Source: Paenibacillaceae bacterium
Lineage (GTDB): Bacteria; Bacillota; Bacilli; Paenibacillales; Paenibacillaceae
Assembly: GCA_004134985.1 (NCBI GenBank)
Contig: REGQ01000004.1
Coordinates: 1 to 64,000, forward strand
DNA length: 64,000 nucleotides
Direction: 5' to 3'
Part shown: piece after piece, positions 61,496 to 64,000 of the stretch
How the letters are laid out: each line of letters starts with the position of its first letter
Position numbering within the stretch: position 1 is the first letter of the stretch
Notes under the pieces: model-generated
Database searches by the model: none
Seen by the model: the letters and a program-made list of their open reading frames with translations, nothing else
Told to the model about the DNA's origin: nothing
Translations under genes and position numbers: made by a program

Positions 61496-62005
61496 TTGCG
61501 CATGGACAGTGGCAGCATAAGAAAAGTAGCAGCAATATTTGCATCGGAGGAAGCAGCAGTTCAAGCGATTGAAGCTTTGAAAGCGCACGGTTATGAGAGT
61601 GATGAAATCTCGATTGTAGCCAGGGATCAGGCGGATGTGGATTATGTATCAGGAGCTACCGGGACAAGAGCGGAGGAAGGTATGACTGCAGGTGTTGCGG
61701 CGGGCGGTATGCTGGGCGGGCTGACAGGATTAATAGCCAGCGCAGGAGCGCTTGCTATTCCCGGTATTGGGCCAATCATCGCCGCGGGGCCGATTGTGGC
61801 GGCTGTGACCGGAGCGCTTGCTGGCGCAGGTGCAGGGGGGCTGATCGGCGGATTGGTCGGCTTGGGGATCGCAGAAGATCAGGCGAGCGTGTACCAAGAG
61901 CAAGTTAAAGCAGGGCATATTCTGGTGCTGGTCGATGCCGAAGATGGCAGGCATGAGCAGATCTATGACATTTTTCGCGCTCATAATGCCATCACGAAAA
62001 AATAG
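61496..62005 (+). CDS. YflT/GS17M-type general stress protein
   Basis: A 169-residue protein. The N-terminal domain VAAIFASEEAAVQAIEALKAHGYESDEISIVA is the YflT (general stress protein 17M) module. The centre (residues about 60-125) is a Gly/Ala-rich hydrophobic hairpin (GVAAGGMLGGLTGLIASAGALAIPGIGPIIAAGP), probably membrane-inserting. The C-terminus has another ferredoxin-like strand pattern (GHILVLVDAEDGRHEQI). AGGAGG lies 5 nt before TTG 61496 and 11 nt before ATG 61502, so either may start. A GTTATA and GGGAAA pair upstream is a weak match to a sigma-B promoter. Confidence 0.8.
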   Translation: MRMDSGSIRKVAAIFASEEAAVQAIEALKAHGYESDEISIVARDQADVDYVSGATGTRAEEGMTAGVAAGGMLGGLTGLIASAGALAIPGIGPIIAAGPIVAAVTGALAGAGAGGLIGGLVGLGIAEDQASVYQEQVKAGHILVLVDAEDGRHEQIYDIFRAHNAITKK

Positions 62006-62040
62006 GGATTTCGCTTATCGAAGATAACCGAAATCCCTAT
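62002..62040. terminator. Long hairpin after the stress-protein gene
   Basis: ATAGGGATTTCG (62002-62013) and CGAAATCCCTAT (62029-62040) form a perfect 12-bp stem. The T-run lies on the minus-strand side. The plus-strand exit is only CC-TTTC, so it is a better minus-strand terminator though its 5' arm lies at the stress gene's stop. Confidence 0.6.
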
Positions 62041-62476
62041 CCTTTCACTTGTTGACTATTCAATTGTCTACTGCAACTCCAATCTTTAGGGTGACATGCG
62101 TCGGTCTGACAACTTTCGCAAAATCCGCTCATATTTTTTTAAGTACTGAACATTCTAGCTTCGACGGCTTGACTGAGTCGGGTCCCCACATGCCTTATCT
62201 TGCTCCGCGCCTGATCATCCCGTTTTTGTTAGATCATGCTCCGGCATGCTTCGCTAACCTACTTCATTGGACTATCTCCTCTCTGTTAAGCTTACGTAAA
62301 TCATACTCTAATCATAGAATATTGTAAATATTCAGAAAAATCTGTTTTCTGGGCATTTAGCTCATATTTATGAGGTTTATTGGCGTTTCCTCTTATTTCC
62401 TCGGAAATGCTTTCATTATTGTAATCAAACAAAAATCGAGAGGTCAGGCTAAGGACAAGGAGCGCGGGCAACACGA
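62041..62476. other. Gene-less stretch between the stress protein and the endolysin
   Basis: About 430 bp between the end of a plus-strand transcript and the end of the minus-strand endolysin gene. It becomes AT-rich after 62290. I see no gene, no RNA signature and no repeat here. It may include the boundary of a phage-derived segment to the right. Confidence 0.4.
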
Positions 62477-63286
62477 TTATTTAAGCAAACCGGCTTTTTT
62501 GGTGGAAGCATCGTAGGTAATTTTGGCACCAAACAACTCAGCGATCTTGCGCAGTTCAAGATAGGTGCGCCCCTCAATCAGGTAGCCATTAACCTCGTCC
62601 TTGCTGCCCGTTGTCTGGTCTGTTACTTCAACTTTAACTTTCGTCTGGTTCATAGCTGGTTCCTCCTGCAGATTATATTGTCTGATCAGCGGAATGAAAT
62701 GCTGCTGGGCCGCAAGCACCGTATTGCCGCCGAAAAACTGCGTTCCCGGACAGCTTTTGACCGATGCACCACTGCGTCTGCTACCGGTTCGCAGATCATA
62801 GATACAGTTGCCCCCGGCATCCCACCAGGCATGGTATACAATGCTTTCCGTTGTAATCGGCAGCTTGAACTTGTCGCAGAGAGCGGCATTCAGAAACAGA
62901 ATCGTCTGCTTATGCTCCTCTGACATCGTATCTCCGCCCGCGTCAAAATTTCCAATGTGCTCAATGCATATGCCGTGGGCATTTGCCCCTTTGATGCCGG
63001 CAGGGGCGGTGTTGAACGGCCTTCCGTGGCTGTAGGCGATGGACCCGTCCGGAAAGGTCGTCAGGTGCTGGGCAATGTCGGACCAGCCATTCGTTTTCAT
63101 ATGGAAGTTCCGCATGCCTTCCAGCACAGCGGTATGATTGTATGGCGAGCAATTGGCATAGCTTGGCTTCCAGGTGTGGTGGTTTTGAATTTGTTTGATC
63201 GTGCGCGTGACTCGTTGAGTGGCCAGCCATTCCTTGAACTGCTGCCTGGATTTGAAAATCGTAAAATGCGTCGAATTATTGTTCAT
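62477..63286 (-). CDS. Phage-type N-acetylmuramoyl-L-alanine amidase with stalk-like tail
   Basis: A 269-residue endolysin-like amidase of the amidase_2/PGRP fold. Zinc-ligand and catalytic patterns are NHHTWKPSY, GICIEHIGNFD, VYHAWWDAGG and KSCPG. The last ~55 residues are a copper-amine-oxidase-like domain (VNGYLIEGRTYLELRKIAELFGAKITYDASTKKAGLL), which replaces the usual wall-binding repeats. It cleaves the bond between muramic acid and L-Ala. AGGTGAT precedes ATG 63286. It lies just downstream of the holin gene on the same strand, the classical lysis cassette order. There is no signal peptide, as expected for holin-dependent release. Confidence 0.87.
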   Translation of the reverse strand: MNNNSTHFTIFKSRQQFKEWLATQRVTRTIKQIQNHHTWKPSYANCSPYNHTAVLEGMRNFHMKTNGWSDIAQHLTTFPDGSIAYSHGRPFNTAPAGIKGANAHGICIEHIGNFDAGGDTMSEEHKQTILFLNAALCDKFKLPITTESIVYHAWWDAGGNCIYDLRTGSRRSGASVKSCPGTQFFGGNTVLAAQQHFIPLIRQYNLQEEPAMNQTKVKVEVTDQTTGSKDEVNGYLIEGRTYLELRKIAELFGAKITYDASTKKAGLLK

Positions 63287-63305
63287 GTTATCACCTATAT
63301 TGTAC

Positions 63306-63321
63306 CGCCTCAGTTGAGGCG
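63306..63321. other. Small hairpin between holin and amidase genes
   Basis: CGCCTC-AGTT-GAGGCG is a perfect 6-bp stem with a 4-nt loop in the leader of the amidase gene. It may modulate endolysin expression; no U-run follows on the minus strand. Confidence 0.4.
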
Positions 63322-63422
63322 AGGATTTTTTTGTTTGTCAGCGGGAGTTCTCAGCGTGAATTGTTGTCAGTCCGTACTTGTCCGAGCAGAGTGGTAGGGA
63401 AGAGCAGGTATGCTTGTTTGGC

Positions 63423-63860
63423 TTAGGATTGTTTACCGGACCGAGTGTCATCATCGTTTTCGTTCACCTGATTTTTCATTGTGGCAATAATTTTGGCGAG
63501 GAAGCGGGGGAGCTTGACGCCCATTTCGTTCCCGTTCTCAACAATGCTGACTAGTTCAATAACGCAAAAAGCTCCGGACAAGCCGTCAGCGACAGCGCCG
63601 CTGCTGTCCAGGACAGCGATTTCTACCAGGTAAACAGCTCCGATCAGGAGCATCGTATAAATTTTTTTGAACAGGCCCTTGTAGCCGCGGGCGCTCTTCA
63701 AGCCTTCATTATACAGCGCAGTAATCAGGCCGGTGATAAAATCCGCCAGCATGAGCAGCAACAATGCGACAAAAGCGACCCCAAACAAACCCGTCAAAAA
63801 TGAAAACACGCCAATAAAGAACCCGATGATGGTTTTAATAATCAGATCAAGTCGTTCCAT
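63423..63860 (-). CDS. Phage holin (toxin secretion/phage lysis holin family)
   Basis: A 145-residue membrane protein with about four hydrophobic segments. The pattern LLLLMLADFITGLITALYNEGLKSARGYKGLFKKIYTMLLIG is characteristic of the holin_4/TcdE-type family. Holins form membrane lesions that release the endolysin. The C-terminal tail is charged. AAAGGAGGTG lies upstream of ATG 63860. With the amidase it forms a lysis cassette; no other phage genes are within the window, so it is either the edge of a prophage to the right or a domesticated pair. Confidence 0.85.
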   Translation of the reverse strand: MERLDLIIKTIIGFFIGVFSFLTGLFGVAFVALLLLMLADFITGLITALYNEGLKSARGYKGLFKKIYTMLLIGAVYLVEIAVLDSSGAVADGLSGAFCVIELVSIVENGNEMGVKLPRFLAKIIATMKNQVNENDDDTRSGKQS

Positions 63861-63977
63861 AAGTGTGACACCTCCTTTGCAATGTAGTAGGGCAGGGGAG
63901 ACCCCTGAGTTGGCGTTCGTAATGAATGTTCATATCCAGCATCCAATCGGTAAAGGAATGCACCTCTGCACGTAAAA

Positions 63978-64000
63978 ACGGCGCCAGAAGCTGGCGCCGT
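63978..64000 (-). terminator. Terminator at the right edge of the window
   Basis: ACGGCGCCAG (63978-63987) and CTGGCGCCGT (63991-64000) form a perfect 10-bp stem, followed on the minus strand by a run of five T. It would end a minus-strand transcript that lies beyond the window, upstream of the holin gene. Confidence 0.65.

Overview
The window looks like chromosome from a Paenibacillus-type, spore-forming member of the Bacillales. Ribosome binding sites are strong GGAGG types with ATG, GTG and TTG starts. Marker genes agree: a PdaA-type spore cortex deacetylase, an Sda-like sporulation kinase inhibitor, bacterial nitric oxide synthase, copper-amine-oxidase-like (stalk) domains in secreted proteins, an SLH-domain S-layer protein, and an LplB/LplC-type sugar ABC operon next to a membrane-bound AraC regulator. 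I saw no rRNA, tRNA or CRISPR array. All assignments rest on reading protein and DNA motifs; no search was run.

Layout. 0-5 kb: organic hydroperoxide reductase, a PatB/MalY C-S lyase, a small unknown gene, a glutathione-independent formaldehyde dehydrogenase behind a cre-like site, and a LysM-M14 endopeptidase. 5-12 kb, minus strand: an envelope block with a polysaccharide deacetylase lipoprotein, a VanRS-like two-component system, an acyltransferase and a stalk/PKD-domain exoprotein. Phased TTAAG repeats lie in front of the deacetylase and the acyltransferase. 12-15.4 kb: ThiF and a nuclease-helicase with a LexA box inside its promoter. 15.4-18.6 kb: an AT-rich island carrying an agr-like quorum-sensing locus that encodes no kinase and no receiver domain, followed by an Sda-like gene. 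18.6-25.7 kb: nitric oxide synthase, a class A PBP and a heterodimeric ABC exporter.

25.7-29.1 kb is rich in repeats. It holds a noncoding 41-48 bp array, a 113 bp inverted-repeat element, an IS1595-type zinc-ribbon protein with nonapeptide repeats in place of the transposase catalytic domain (again behind a LexA-box promoter), and a serpin lipoprotein with a 15-residue repeat array inserted ahead of its reactive-centre strand. 29-36 kb: a YjdM zinc-ribbon protein and the oligosaccharide ABC operon with its regulator. 36-43.4 kb: aldo-keto reductase, an MBL-fold hydrolase, two PhyH-type oxygenases (one fused to HEAT repeats), PdaA, a membrane protein and an AraC regulator, with two clusters of palindromic DNA between them.

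43.5-51.9 kb holds two consecutive MarR-controlled export modules: MarR with a heterodimeric ABC exporter, then MarR with an MMPL/RND exporter. 51.9-55 kb: a second copy of the 26 kb inverted-repeat element and an SLH-domain gene with a long structured leader. 55-62 kb: dGTPase, an AraC regulator divergent from a third PhyH enzyme, a PrsA-like foldase, cardiolipin synthase and a YflT-type stress protein. The last 1.5 kb is a phage-type holin and amidase pair on the minus strand.

The strongest candidate for something new is the 16.3-18.1 kb locus. It has an AgrC-like membrane domain without a kinase, AgrB, a precursor peptide whose tail has no Cys, and a lone LytTR domain. This suggests a peptide-sensing circuit in which the membrane protein may control the LytTR factor without phosphorylation.
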